Below, in pieces: positions 1 to 5,702 of a DNA stretch of 8,225 bases. This stretch comes from an uncultured Oscillospiraceae bacterium (GTDB lineage Bacteria > Bacillota > Clostridia > Oscillospirales > Acutalibacteraceae): NCBI GenBank assembly GCA_900546895.1, contig UREO01000129.1:1-8225 (forward strand), in the 5' to 3' direction. A model generated the notes under the pieces. The model was not told the origin of the DNA. It worked only from the letters and a program-made list of their open reading frames with translations, and searched no databases. Position numbers and translations under genes: made by a program. Position 1 is the stretch's first letter, and each line of letters begins with the position of its first letter.

Positions 1-192
1 CATGAACAGCCCGGCGTAAAAAGGCTCCGCGGGCATAAAGAAGTTCAGCAGGAGCATTCCGATTTTCAGGTTGTACAGATAGGCAAGCGTATAAAAGCCA
101 TGGTAAAACACCATGCAGAAAACCGCAAAGCCGCGCAGCTCATCCATAAAATAAATCCGCTTGCGCCCTGCCCCTTTGATTTGATTCGGCAT
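1..192 (-). CDS. DUF1624 / heparan-alpha-glucosaminide acetyltransferase-like membrane protein, N-terminal part
   Basis: Only the first 64 codons are present; the reading frame is open to the left edge. The ATG (190-192) follows a GGAGG with an 8-base gap, which decides the start. The N-terminus reads basic residues, then MDELRGFAVFCMVFYHGFYTL and a second hydrophobic stretch. An R-x-x-x-(D/E)-x-L-R-G-x-A segment leading straight into the first membrane helix with an H near its end is characteristic of the DUF1624/HGSNAT_cat family of multi-helix membrane acyltransferases. The acyl acceptor of the bacterial members is mostly unknown, so no substrate is given. It is transcribed divergently from the thioesterase unit. 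I saw no clear promoter for it in the 213-base divergent gap. A related acyltransferase-3 family protein is the main alternative. Confidence 0.72.
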   Translation of the reverse strand, partial: MPNQIKGAGRKRIYFMDELRGFAVFCMVFYHGFYTLAYLYNLKIGMLLLNFFMPAEPFYAGLFM

Positions 193-277
193 TCGTTCAC
201 CCTCCGATTTTGGATTTGCACGGTCAAAACCGGCGTTTCGCATAGGAATGAAAGGGATAACCGCTGAAAGTTCTATA

Positions 278-306
278 TTTATAAATCCCACAAATCATGT
301 TATAAT
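278..306 (+). promoter_or_regulatory. Promoter of the thioesterase-HAD unit
   Basis: A perfect TATAAT (301-306) is preceded by TGT, giving an extended -10 element. Seventeen bases upstream is TTTATA (278-283), matching four of six -35 consensus positions. Transcription would start near 313, just before the first leader hairpin. Confidence 0.7.
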
Positions 307-318
307 ATAGACAATGTC

Positions 319-376
319 GTGCGCCCTGTTTTCAGGCCGCACAGAAGCGGACCGCAAGTGAAACCGCTTGTTTTTT
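319..376 (+). promoter_or_regulatory. Leader with two hairpins, the second terminator-like
   Basis: Hairpin 1 spans 319-342: the arms pair over nine of ten positions, with one C-C mismatch, around a TTTT loop. Hairpin 2 pairs AAGCGG (345-350) with CCGCTT (364-369) around a 13-base loop and is followed by six T (371-376), like a weak intrinsic terminator. Both lie between the promoter and the ribosome-binding site at 392-398. This could be an attenuator or just mRNA-stabilising structure; I recognise no riboswitch class in it. Confidence 0.4.
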
Positions 377-405
377 ATTATATCATGGTACAGGAGGTAA
401 TTTCA

Positions 406-789
406 ATGAAAGAGACAAAATTGACCCGCGAATACACGGTTACCGAGGATATGCTCGCGGTGAATATCGGCAGCGGCAGCGTTCGTGTTCTTGCCACCCC
501 GATGATCGCCGCTTTTTTTGAGGGTACGGCGGCACAGCTGGCCCAGACATATCTGGAAGATATCTACACCACCGTCGGCTCCGTCATCACGGTGAACCAC
601 CTGAACCCCACGGCGCCGGGCTGCAAGGTAACGGTCAGCGCGGAGCTGACCGAAACAGAAGGCAGGGTCTACCGGTTTCAGCTCGAAGCTTACGACAACG
701 CCGGCCTGATCGCGACCGGGACCCACGAGCGCGTCAGCGTAAAAAAGGAAAGCTTTGCCGCCAAAGCGGAAGCAAGAAAAAACAAGTAA
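406..789 (+). CDS. FlK-family hot-dog thioesterase
   Basis: A 127-residue single-domain hot-dog protein, predicted to be a cytoplasmic acyl-CoA thioesterase. It resembles fluoroacetyl-CoA thioesterase FlK of Streptomyces cattleya in its PxxxAxFEGTA helix region, its VxVxxxLxxxEGR strand and its GTHER strand near the C-terminus. The FlK triad Thr42, Glu50, His76 has direct counterparts Thr31, Glu39 and His65, with exactly the same spacings of 8 and 26. The start at 406 is chosen because AGGAGGT (392-398) lies just upstream; the reading frame stays open to 319, but no ribosome-binding site supports that start. It precedes the HAD gene by 12 bases and is probably cotranscribed. Most members of this family in gut Clostridia are uncharacterised, and fluoroacetate as substrate is not implied; general acyl-CoA housekeeping is as likely. 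Confidence 0.8.
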   Translation: MKETKLTREYTVTEDMLAVNIGSGSVRVLATPMIAAFFEGTAAQLAQTYLEDIYTTVGSVITVNHLNPTAPGCKVTVSAELTETEGRVYRFQLEAYDNAGLIATGTHERVSVKKESFAAKAEARKNK

Positions 790-801
790 GGCGGGATAAC
801 G

Positions 802-1461
802 ATGAAACCGATTTATGATCTGATTATTTTTGACCTGGACGGCACACTGACCAATTCTGAACCCGGCATTACCAGCTCGGTAAAATACGCCCTTGAAAAA
901 ATGGGGCAGCCGGTACCCGACATTTCCATTCTGCGCAAATTTATCGGCCCGCCGCAGTGGCACAGCTTTGTCCATTACTGCGGACTGACTGAGGAACAGA
1001 CCGCACAGGCGGTCAAAAATTACCGCGAAGTATACGAGGTCTCCGGAGCATTTCAAAACAAGCCCTACCCCGGCATGATCGATTTTCTGGAGGAGCTGCG
1101 GGCAAACGGCGCCACGCTCGCCGTCGCCACCACCAAGCCCGCCAGAATCACCGGCCGCGTTCTGGACTATTTTGACATGACAAAATATTTCGCCCACATT
1201 TCCGGCCCCGACGATTCGGAACGCAGCGGCGACAAAAGCATCCTGATCGACTCCTGTCTGGACGCCTGTCATGTGAAGCCGGACCGCGCCGTCATGGTCG
1301 GCGACACGGTGTACGATACGGTGGGCGCACGGAATTCCGGCACCAACTTCATCGGCGTTCTGTACGGTTTTGGCACCAAAGAGGACATGCAAGCGGAAGG
1401 CGGCAAGGCTTTTGCCCGCGATATCGACGAGCTGAGAGGCATGCTTCTGAAGAATTCCTGA
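802..1461 (+). CDS. HAD-superfamily hydrolase, phosphoglycolate phosphatase-like
   Basis: A 219-residue cytoplasmic HAD subfamily IA phosphatase. Motif I is FDLDGTLTNSEPG, with nucleophile Asp11 and acid/base Asp13. Motif II is the Thr in VATTKP (110-112). The Lys of motif III is probably Lys145. Motif IV is VGDTVYD, with Asp168 and Asp172 holding Mg2+. Residues about 16-85 form the alpha-helical cap (C1 type) with an FIGPP segment at 47-51, typical of the Gph/PGP-like and 5'-nucleotidase-like branch. The length is normal for the family. The ribosome-binding site is weak (GGCGGG before the ATG), so translation may be helped by coupling to the thioesterase gene 12 bases upstream. Substrate cannot be told from sequence: phosphoglycolate, pyrophosphate and nucleoside monophosphates are all used by close relatives. 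Its link to the thioesterase is only by operon. Confidence 0.85.
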   Translation: MKPIYDLIIFDLDGTLTNSEPGITSSVKYALEKMGQPVPDISILRKFIGPPQWHSFVHYCGLTEEQTAQAVKNYREVYEVSGAFQNKPYPGMIDFLEELRANGATLAVATTKPARITGRVLDYFDMTKYFAHISGPDDSERSGDKSILIDSCLDACHVKPDRAVMVGDTVYDTVGARNSGTNFIGVLYGFGTKEDMQAEGGKAFARDIDELRGMLLKNS

Positions 1462-1477
1462 ATCCGACGGAAATCCC

Positions 1478-1506
1478 TTGACAAACCGGAAATTTCAGGG
1501 TATGCT
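1478..1506 (+). promoter_or_regulatory. Promoter of the thiT riboswitch transcript
   Basis: A perfect TTGACA (1478-1483), a spacer of exactly 17 bases and TATGCT (1501-1506, four of six). It sits 16 bases after the HAD stop codon and directly ahead of the TPP riboswitch, so transcription would begin near 1513. Confidence 0.8.
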
Positions 1507-1525
1507 GAACGCAAGAACTGAATAT

Positions 1526-1612
1526 ACAGGGGCGCTGAGTAACCTCGGCTGAGATGAAGCGAATTGACGCTTATGTCCCTTAAACCTGATCTGGATAATG
1601 CCAGCGTAGGAA
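1526..1612 (+). promoter_or_regulatory. TPP riboswitch (THI element)
   Basis: The hallmark pieces of the thiamine-pyrophosphate aptamer are present in order: GGGGCGC (1529-1535), the pyrimidine-sensing CTGAGATGA (1549-1557), and the pyrophosphate-helix core ACCTGATCTGGATAATGCC (1584-1602) followed by AGCGTAGGA. The variable P3 arm is short. When TPP binds, the downstream terminator should form and thiT expression should fall. The gene it controls, a thiamine transporter, fits this. The call is essentially certain from the conserved core. Confidence 0.97.
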
Positions 1613-1625
1613 AGATGATTTTTTA

Positions 1626-1658
1626 ACGCTCTGTGGCATCACAGGGCGTTTTTATTTT
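1626..1658 (+). terminator. Riboswitch-controlled intrinsic terminator
   Basis: A ten-pair stem (1626-1635 with 1640-1649, one G-U) closes a GCAT loop and is followed by TTTTTATTTT. It lies 14 bases after the aptamer and 55 bases before thiT, so it is the expression platform. The 5' arm begins ACGCT (1626-1630), which is complementary to AGCGT (1603-1607) at the aptamer's 3' end; this is a plausible antiterminator pairing in the ligand-free state. Confidence 0.92.
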
Positions 1659-1712
1659 CCCTCAGGTAATTTTTTAATTTCAGTTCCATATAATTGACTG
1701 GAGGGTAATTTT

Positions 1713-2285
1713 ATGAAAAAGAACACGACCGTTATCCTTGTGGAATGCGCTCTGATGATCGCAATGTCCACCGTACTGAGCATGTTCAAGATCTTTGAGC
1801 TGCCGCAGGGCGGCGCCGTTACCTGCGCGAGCATGGTTCCGCTGGTGCTGGTCTCTTACCGGCACGGCCTGAAGTGGGGCATTTCCACCGCGTTTGCGCA
1901 CAGCCTGCTGCAAATGATCATCAAGTTCAACGCGCCGCCGGCAAACACCTTCGGGGCGTTCGTCGCCGTCGTTTTGCTGGACTATGTTCTGGCGTTCACC
2001 GTTCTGGGCACCGCCGCCTTCTTCGGCAAGCCGTTTAAAAACAGGGCCGTCAGCGTGGCCGCCGGCTCCGTGGCCGCTGTGTTTCTGCGGTTTCTCTGCA
2101 GCTTTTTGTCCGGCATCCTGATCTGGGGCAGCTATGCGCCGGAGGGCACGCCGGTCTGGATTTACTCCTTAACCTACAACGGCAGCTATATGCTTCCCGA
2201 AGCGGTCATCACCGCCGTTGTCGCGGTAGTGCTGATCCGGGTCCTTGACCGTGTGGAGCACCGGGCTCCCGGAAACGCATCCTGA
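1713..2285 (+). CDS. thiT: Thiamine-specific ECF transporter S component
   Basis: A 190-residue membrane protein of about six helices. It is the substrate-binding S subunit of a group II energy-coupling-factor importer and would share the EcfA/A'/T module encoded elsewhere. The AxxxA motif used to dock on EcfT is ALMIA (13-17). The signature WGSYAPEG...VWIYSLTYNGSYMLPE (138-163) aligns with Lactococcus ThiT so that Trp138, Tyr151 and Asn156 match thiamine ligands Trp133, Tyr146 and Asn151 with identical spacing; LLDY (88-91) matches the Glu84-Tyr85 pair with Asp in place of Glu. The position of Lactococcus His125 is Ser130 here, which is unusual. The start is set by GGAGGG about ten bases before the ATG. 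The TPP riboswitch upstream independently supports a thiamine role. A strong terminator follows, so the gene is monocistronic. Confidence 0.94.
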   Translation: MKKNTTVILVECALMIAMSTVLSMFKIFELPQGGAVTCASMVPLVLVSYRHGLKWGISTAFAHSLLQMIIKFNAPPANTFGAFVAVVLLDYVLAFTVLGTAAFFGKPFKNRAVSVAAGSVAAVFLRFLCSFLSGILIWGSYAPEGTPVWIYSLTYNGSYMLPEAVITAVVAVVLIRVLDRVEHRAPGNAS

Positions 2286-2308
2286 AACAGGAATAACAAC
2301 TGAACAGG

Positions 2309-2347
2309 AAAGCATGAAGCGCGGGGTTCCGTCCTTCATGCTTTTTT
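2309..2347 (+). terminator. Intrinsic terminator of thiT
   Basis: A perfect eleven-pair outer stem (2309-2319 with 2334-2344) containing AAGCATGAAG, with a 14-base GC-rich apical region, runs directly into a T6 tract (2342-2347). It starts 24 bases after the thiT stop. Confidence 0.9.
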
Positions 2348-2368
2348 AACCCTATGGAAATATTTTTG

Positions 2369-2377
2369 TGGTATACT
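2369..2377 (+). promoter_or_regulatory. Extended -10 promoter of the VTT-domain gene
   Basis: TGG followed by TATACT (2372-2377) gives an extended -10. I find no good -35 hexamer at 16-18 bases upstream. It is the only promoter-like signal between the thiT terminator and the GTG start at 2412, hence its assignment. Confidence 0.5.
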
Positions 2378-2411
2378 ATTTTATAGAACCCATGAAACGA
2401 GGCTGAGCCGT

Positions 2412-3206
2412 GTGACGATTCTTCGGACGGGGTCAAAAAAGAAAAAATCCGGCCCCCCGCCGGAAATAACCGCCGCCGACCTGCCGGAAACGGCGGGCCC
2501 CACGCTCCGTGACCGGCTGCTGGGCGGGGCTGTGCTTCTTGCGGCCACGGGGCTGTTCCTTTGGCTCACGGTCATTCTGTGCAGGCCGCTGCTGACGCTG
2601 CTCCGGAGTCCCGAACGGTTTGAAAGCTTTATCCGCAGCCGGGGCGCAATGGGCCGCGCCGCGTTTCTGGGCATTCAGATTCTGCAGGGCTTTCTCCCCA
2701 TCCCGCTGGAGCTGACGACCATCGCGGGCGGCTACGCCTTCGGGCGGGTACAGGGCACCCTGCTGACCCTTTGCTCGGTGATGATTTCCACCACCGTCAT
2801 CTTTTATTTCACCCGGATATTCGGTCACCGGCTGATCGGCCTGTTCTTCACCCCCGCCCAGCGAAAACACATCCGCTACCTGCGCAGCCCCAAATCGCGC
2901 GATACCTTTTACTGGATCGTTTTCCTGATTCCCGGAATGCCCAAGCGCCTGTTCGTATTTTCCGCCGGGCTTGTGCAGCAGGATTTCGGCAAATTCCTGC
3001 TGATTTCCACCCTTGCGCGCATTCCGTCCCTGCTGGCCTGTTCCTTCGGGGGCTGGGCGCTCTACAGCGGCAATTACACTCAGGCCGCCGTTCTCTTTGC
3101 AGCGACCGGTACTTTGAGCGTCGCGGGCTACCTGCTGTACCGCGCCGTTACAAAGCATCCCGGTAAAAAGAACGGGATTTCCGCACTGAAAAAGAAAGAA
3201 CGGTAA
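2412..3206 (+). CDS. TVP38/TMEM64-type (DedA superfamily, VTT domain) membrane protein
   Basis: A 264-residue integral membrane protein. A charged, proline-rich cytoplasmic tail (1-35) leads to helix 1 (about 36-57). The VTT core begins near residue 84: FLGIQILQGFLPIPLELTTIAGGYAFG, then GTLLTLCSVMISTTVIFYFTRIFG (115-138), the re-entrant-type WIVFLIPGMPKRLFVFSAGL segment (168-187), and two C-terminal helices. The G-x-x-FG, PG-x-P-K and AGL positions are typical of clostridial TVP38 proteins. DedA-superfamily proteins are linked to lipid scrambling and undecaprenyl-phosphate recycling; whether this clade does that is unproven. The start is GTG 2412, with GAGG (2399-2402) nine bases upstream; no in-frame ATG occurs before helix 1. 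The gene stands alone between a terminator and the ilv promoter. The C-terminus is strongly basic. Confidence 0.85.
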   Translation: MTILRTGSKKKKSGPPPEITAADLPETAGPTLRDRLLGGAVLLAATGLFLWLTVILCRPLLTLLRSPERFESFIRSRGAMGRAAFLGIQILQGFLPIPLELTTIAGGYAFGRVQGTLLTLCSVMISTTVIFYFTRIFGHRLIGLFFTPAQRKHIRYLRSPKSRDTFYWIVFLIPGMPKRLFVFSAGLVQQDFGKFLLISTLARIPSLLACSFGGWALYSGNYTQAAVLFAATGTLSVAGYLLYRAVTKHPGKKNGISALKKKER

Positions 3207-3233
3207 TTTATCCATTTAAACTGCTAAAATGCC

Positions 3234-3262
3234 TTGACTCATACCGGCAAAAAACATATAAT
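3234..3262 (+). promoter_or_regulatory. Promoter of the ilvBNC operon
   Basis: TTGACT (3234-3239) and a perfect TATAAT (3257-3262) are separated by exactly 17 bases. This is one of the best promoter matches in the window. Transcription would begin near 3269, giving a leader of about 213 bases before ilvB. Confidence 0.88.
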
Positions 3263-3268
3263 AATTAG

Positions 3269-3481
3269 AAACACATCCGACGTTGGAAAACCGGGTGAGG
3301 GACTTGCCTTCCCTTCACCCCGTCAAGGAAACCCACAACAGCGGCGATGCTTCCGATCGACTTACCTTAAATCGAAGTCTGATGTTCGGAAACTTCTTTC
3401 TTCGCGCCGTCTCCCTCACGGGGGGAGACAGGGGTTGGGTCGGACCTACTGCAACAAATCAATTATAAGAGGTGACTGTTT
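3269..3481 (+). promoter_or_regulatory. Structured ilvB leader RNA of unknown class
   Basis: The leader contains three hairpins. H1 (3292-3322) has about ten pairs with two bulged bases around a seven-base loop. H2 (3351-3391) has outer arms TTCCGA/TCGGAA and inner arms GACTT/AAGTC. H3 (3409-3429) pairs GTCTCCC with GGGAGAC around a seven-base loop. No U-tract follows H3, so this is not a plain transcription attenuator; H3 ends about 40 bases before the ribosome-binding site. I found no T-box signature (AGGGTGGNACCGCG), no S-box and no clear leader peptide. The 3' part coincides with a dispersed repeat. A long structured leader ahead of ilv genes is normally regulatory in Firmicutes, hence the assignment; the ligand or factor is unknown. 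Confidence 0.5.
3388..3432 (+). repeat. Dispersed repeat, copy A (in ilvB leader)
   Basis: The stretch from GGAAACTTC through the CTCCCTCACGG core to ACAGG matches, with a few substitutions, the minus strand of 8127-8074. Both copies share a GGARACT / CTTTC / CGCGCC block followed by CTCCCTCACGG, GGG and CAGG in the same order. Copy A lacks a 9-base GC-rich insert that copy B carries between the two blocks. It forms hairpin H3 of the leader. It looks like a short palindromic intergenic repeat rather than an insertion sequence. Confidence 0.6.
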
Positions 3482-5107
3482 TTGATAAGCGGAGCAGAAA
3501 TAATGGCGGAATGCCTGAAAAACGAAAACGTTCAGATCGCCTTCGGATATCCCGGAGCAGCGATTTGTCCCTTCCTGGATTACCTATATCGCTCGCCGAT
3601 CAAAAACGTTCTGGTGCGCGAGGAGCAGAACGCCGCCCATGAGGCGAGCGGCTACGCCCGCGCAAGCGGGAAGCCCGGCGTCTGCGTCGCGACCAGCGGG
3701 CCGGGCGCGACCAACCTGATTACCGGCATCGCGACGGCCTATATGGACTCCATCCCGCTGATCGTCATCACAGGGCAGGTCAGCTCCGAGCTTTTGGGCC
3801 GCGACGTGTTCCAGGAGGCGGACATTACCGGCGCCTGCGAGCCGTTTACCAAGCATTCCTATCTGGTGAAAAGTGCCGCGGACCTACCGCGAATTTTCAA
3901 AGAAGCCTTTCATATTGCTTCCACCGGCCGCCCGGGACCGGTTCTGATCGACGTTCCCGTGGACATTCAGGCGGAAGAGCTACCGGAATTTGTTTACCCC
4001 CAGAAGGCGAACATCATTGGTTACAAGCCCCGCACCACGGGACATGCCATGCAGATCAAAAAGGCGCTCGCCGCCATGGCCGAAGCGAAACGCCCCGTCC
4101 TTGTCTGCGGCGGTGGCGTCGTGCTGGCCGGGGCGCGGGACGAGCTGGTTGCCTTTGCGCAGAGCAGTGGAATTCCGGTGGTTTCTACCATGATGGGCAT
4201 CGGCGTGGTCCCTATGGACAGCCCGCTGTACCTCGGCATGATCGGAATGCACGGCCACAAAAACGCCAACCGCGCCATGCACGAGGCCGATTTGATCATC
4301 CTCTGCGGCGCAAGGGTCGGCGACCGGGCGGTATCCGCTCCGGAGCAGATGGGGGAAAAGGCAACCATTATCCATATCGATATCGACCCCGCCGAAATCG
4401 GCAAAAATGTGACCGCCCATATCCCCATCGTCGGCGACATCCGGCTGGTGCTGCGCGATTTTATCGAGCAGAGCGCCGTTTCCGTTCCGAAGGAGTGGAT
4501 CGACGCCGTACTGCGATATAAAAAAGAATTCGTTCCGGGTGGGGAGCCGGACAACAGCAGCGGTTTTGTGGAGCCACGCTCCTTTATGCGCGTGCTTTCC
4601 TCGCTGATGGAGGAGAACGCGATTTTGACCGCCGATGTCGGCCAGAACCAAATTTGGGCCGCGCGCAATTTCAACGTAAAGGAAGGCCGGTTCCTGACCT
4701 CCGGCGGGCTGGGGACCATGGGCTACGCGCTCCCCGCCGCCATCGGCGCAAAGCTGGCCAAGCCCCGCCGCCAGGTGCTGTGCATCTGCGGCGACGGTTC
4801 CTTCCAGATGGCCATGTGCGAGCTGGGCACGCTTTGCCAGAACGATGTCAACATTAAAATAATCGTGATGCAGAACGACCGGCTGGGCATGGTAAAGGAA
4901 ATACAGGACAACAAGTACGGCAGCCGCTACGCGATGACTCTGCTGCAGGGCAACCCCGATTTCGTGAAGATTGCGGAAGCTTACGGCATTCCCGCGGCGC
5001 TGGCCACCTCTAACGGGGAAGCGGAGCGCCTGGCCAAAGAAATGTTCGCGTCCGACAGGGCTTTTATCTTGGTGTGCCGGGTCAATCCCGACGCGCCCAC
5101 GATATAG
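3482..5107 (+). CDS. ilvB: Acetohydroxyacid (acetolactate) synthase, large catalytic subunit
   Basis: A ThDP-dependent enzyme joining two pyruvates to acetolactate, or pyruvate and 2-ketobutyrate to acetohydroxybutyrate: the first common step of valine, leucine and isoleucine synthesis. The N-terminal ThDP domain shows FGYPGAA (21-27), the activating Glu48 in REEQNAAHEASGYARASG, and TSGPGATN (71-78). The central FAD-binding-type domain covers about 185-330. The C-terminal ThDP domain has the GDG (437-439)...QND (464-466) metal/diphosphate motif. At 541 residues it is shorter than the usual 550-590, ending soon after RVNPD, so the C-terminal lid is minimal. The Trp of the GxVxQW motif (Trp464 of E. 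coli AHAS II) is Ile474. The start is TTG 3482, supported by AGAGGTGA ending six bases upstream and by the typical ISGAEIM beginning. ilvN follows after 13 bases. A catabolic AlsS is less likely because ilvN and ilvC are adjacent. Confidence 0.95.
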   Translation: MISGAEIMAECLKNENVQIAFGYPGAAICPFLDYLYRSPIKNVLVREEQNAAHEASGYARASGKPGVCVATSGPGATNLITGIATAYMDSIPLIVITGQVSSELLGRDVFQEADITGACEPFTKHSYLVKSAADLPRIFKEAFHIASTGRPGPVLIDVPVDIQAEELPEFVYPQKANIIGYKPRTTGHAMQIKKALAAMAEAKRPVLVCGGGVVLAGARDELVAFAQSSGIPVVSTMMGIGVVPMDSPLYLGMIGMHGHKNANRAMHEADLIILCGARVGDRAVSAPEQMGEKATIIHIDIDPAEIGKNVTAHIPIVGDIRLVLRDFIEQSAVSVPKEWIDAVLRYKKEFVPGGEPDNSSGFVEPRSFMRVLSSLMEENAILTADVGQNQIWAARNFNVKEGRFLTSGGLGTMGYALPAAIGAKLAKPRRQVLCICGDGSFQMAMCELGTLCQNDVNIKIIVMQNDRLGMVKEIQDNKYGSRYAMTLLQGNPDFVKIAEAYGIPAALATSNGEAERLAKEMFASDRAFILVCRVNPDAPTI

Positions 5108-5120
5108 GGAGGGCAGGAAA

Positions 5121-5621
5121 ATGAAATACACCCTTTCGATTTTAGTTGAAAACCAGCCCGGCGTCCTCTCAAAGGTGTCCGGCCTGTTTTCCCGCCGCGG
5201 CTTCAACATTGACAGTTTAGCCGTCGGCATTACCGAGGACCCCGCCATTTCCCGCATTACCATTGTGGTAAACGGTGACGAATATATTGTGGAGCAGGTG
5301 GAAAAGCAGCTCAACAAGCTGATTCCCGTCATCAAGGTCAAGGTGCTGCAGCCCGACCTGTTCATCAGCTGCGAGCTGTCGCTGATCAAAGTGAACTGCC
5401 CGACAAAGCAGCGCGCCGAAATCATGAAGATCGTCGAACTGATGCACGCCCAAATCGTGGACGTTGCCACCACCTCGCTGACTATCCAACTGACGGACAA
5501 CGATGAGCACACCCAGACGCTCATCAGCCTTTTAAAGCCCTACGGCATCAAGGAAATCGTCCGCGCGGGCACTCTGGCCATTGAAAAGGGCCCCACCACC
5601 GCCCGCAAACAGCACAGCTGA
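5121..5621 (+). CDS. ilvN: Acetohydroxyacid synthase, small regulatory subunit
   Basis: A 166-residue protein that stimulates IlvB and gives feedback inhibition by valine. The N-terminal ACT domain (about 1-75) starts MKYTLSILVENQPGVLSKVSGLFSRRGFNIDSL, and the C-terminal ALS_ss_C domain covers about 83-158. Aligned without gaps to E. coli IlvH, the valine-site residues Asn11, Gly14 and Asn29 are all kept, so valine sensitivity is predicted. The length equals that of the IlvH type. The ATG at 5121 has GGGAGGG seven bases upstream. It lies 13 bases after the ilvB stop and is surely cotranscribed with it. An overlapping, longer reading frame starting upstream of 5121 runs inside ilvB and is not needed. 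ilvH would be an equally valid name. Confidence 0.95.
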   Translation: MKYTLSILVENQPGVLSKVSGLFSRRGFNIDSLAVGITEDPAISRITIVVNGDEYIVEQVEKQLNKLIPVIKVKVLQPDLFISCELSLIKVNCPTKQRAEIMKIVELMHAQIVDVATTSLTIQLTDNDEHTQTLISLLKPYGIKEIVRAGTLAIEKGPTTARKQHS

Positions 5622-5702
5622 CCCAAGCCAACCAACCCTTATGCGGCAGCGCCGTCTAAGTGTTTCGTTAATATTTTGCCATCAGGCAAGGAGGAATTTA
5701 TC

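Noticed and set aside
406..789. Calling the thioesterase a fluoroacetyl-CoA-specific enzyme with a fluoride riboswitch in front.
   Set aside because: The leader does not contain the fluoride riboswitch core, and the FlK triad alone does not define fluoroacetate specificity.
403..1392. A 329-codon minus-strand open frame opposite the thioesterase and HAD genes.
   Set aside because: Both plus-strand genes have intact catalytic motifs; the antisense frame has no recognisable domain or ribosome-binding site.
3283..3468. A 61-codon plus-strand frame in the ilvB leader.
   Set aside because: It starts at TTG without a ribosome-binding site, runs through three hairpins and a repeat, and its composition is not protein-like.
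3269..3481. T-box riboswitch for branched-chain aminoacyl-tRNA.
   Set aside because: A GGGTCGGACC stretch near 3437 is only vaguely like the T-box core; the 14-base consensus, Stem I motifs and a terminator are missing.
3980..5524. A 514-codon open frame on the minus strand across ilvB and ilvN.
   Set aside because: It is antisense to two unmistakable conserved enzymes in a GC-rich region where opposite-strand frames stay open by chance; its translation is rich in His, Asp and Arg with no domain.
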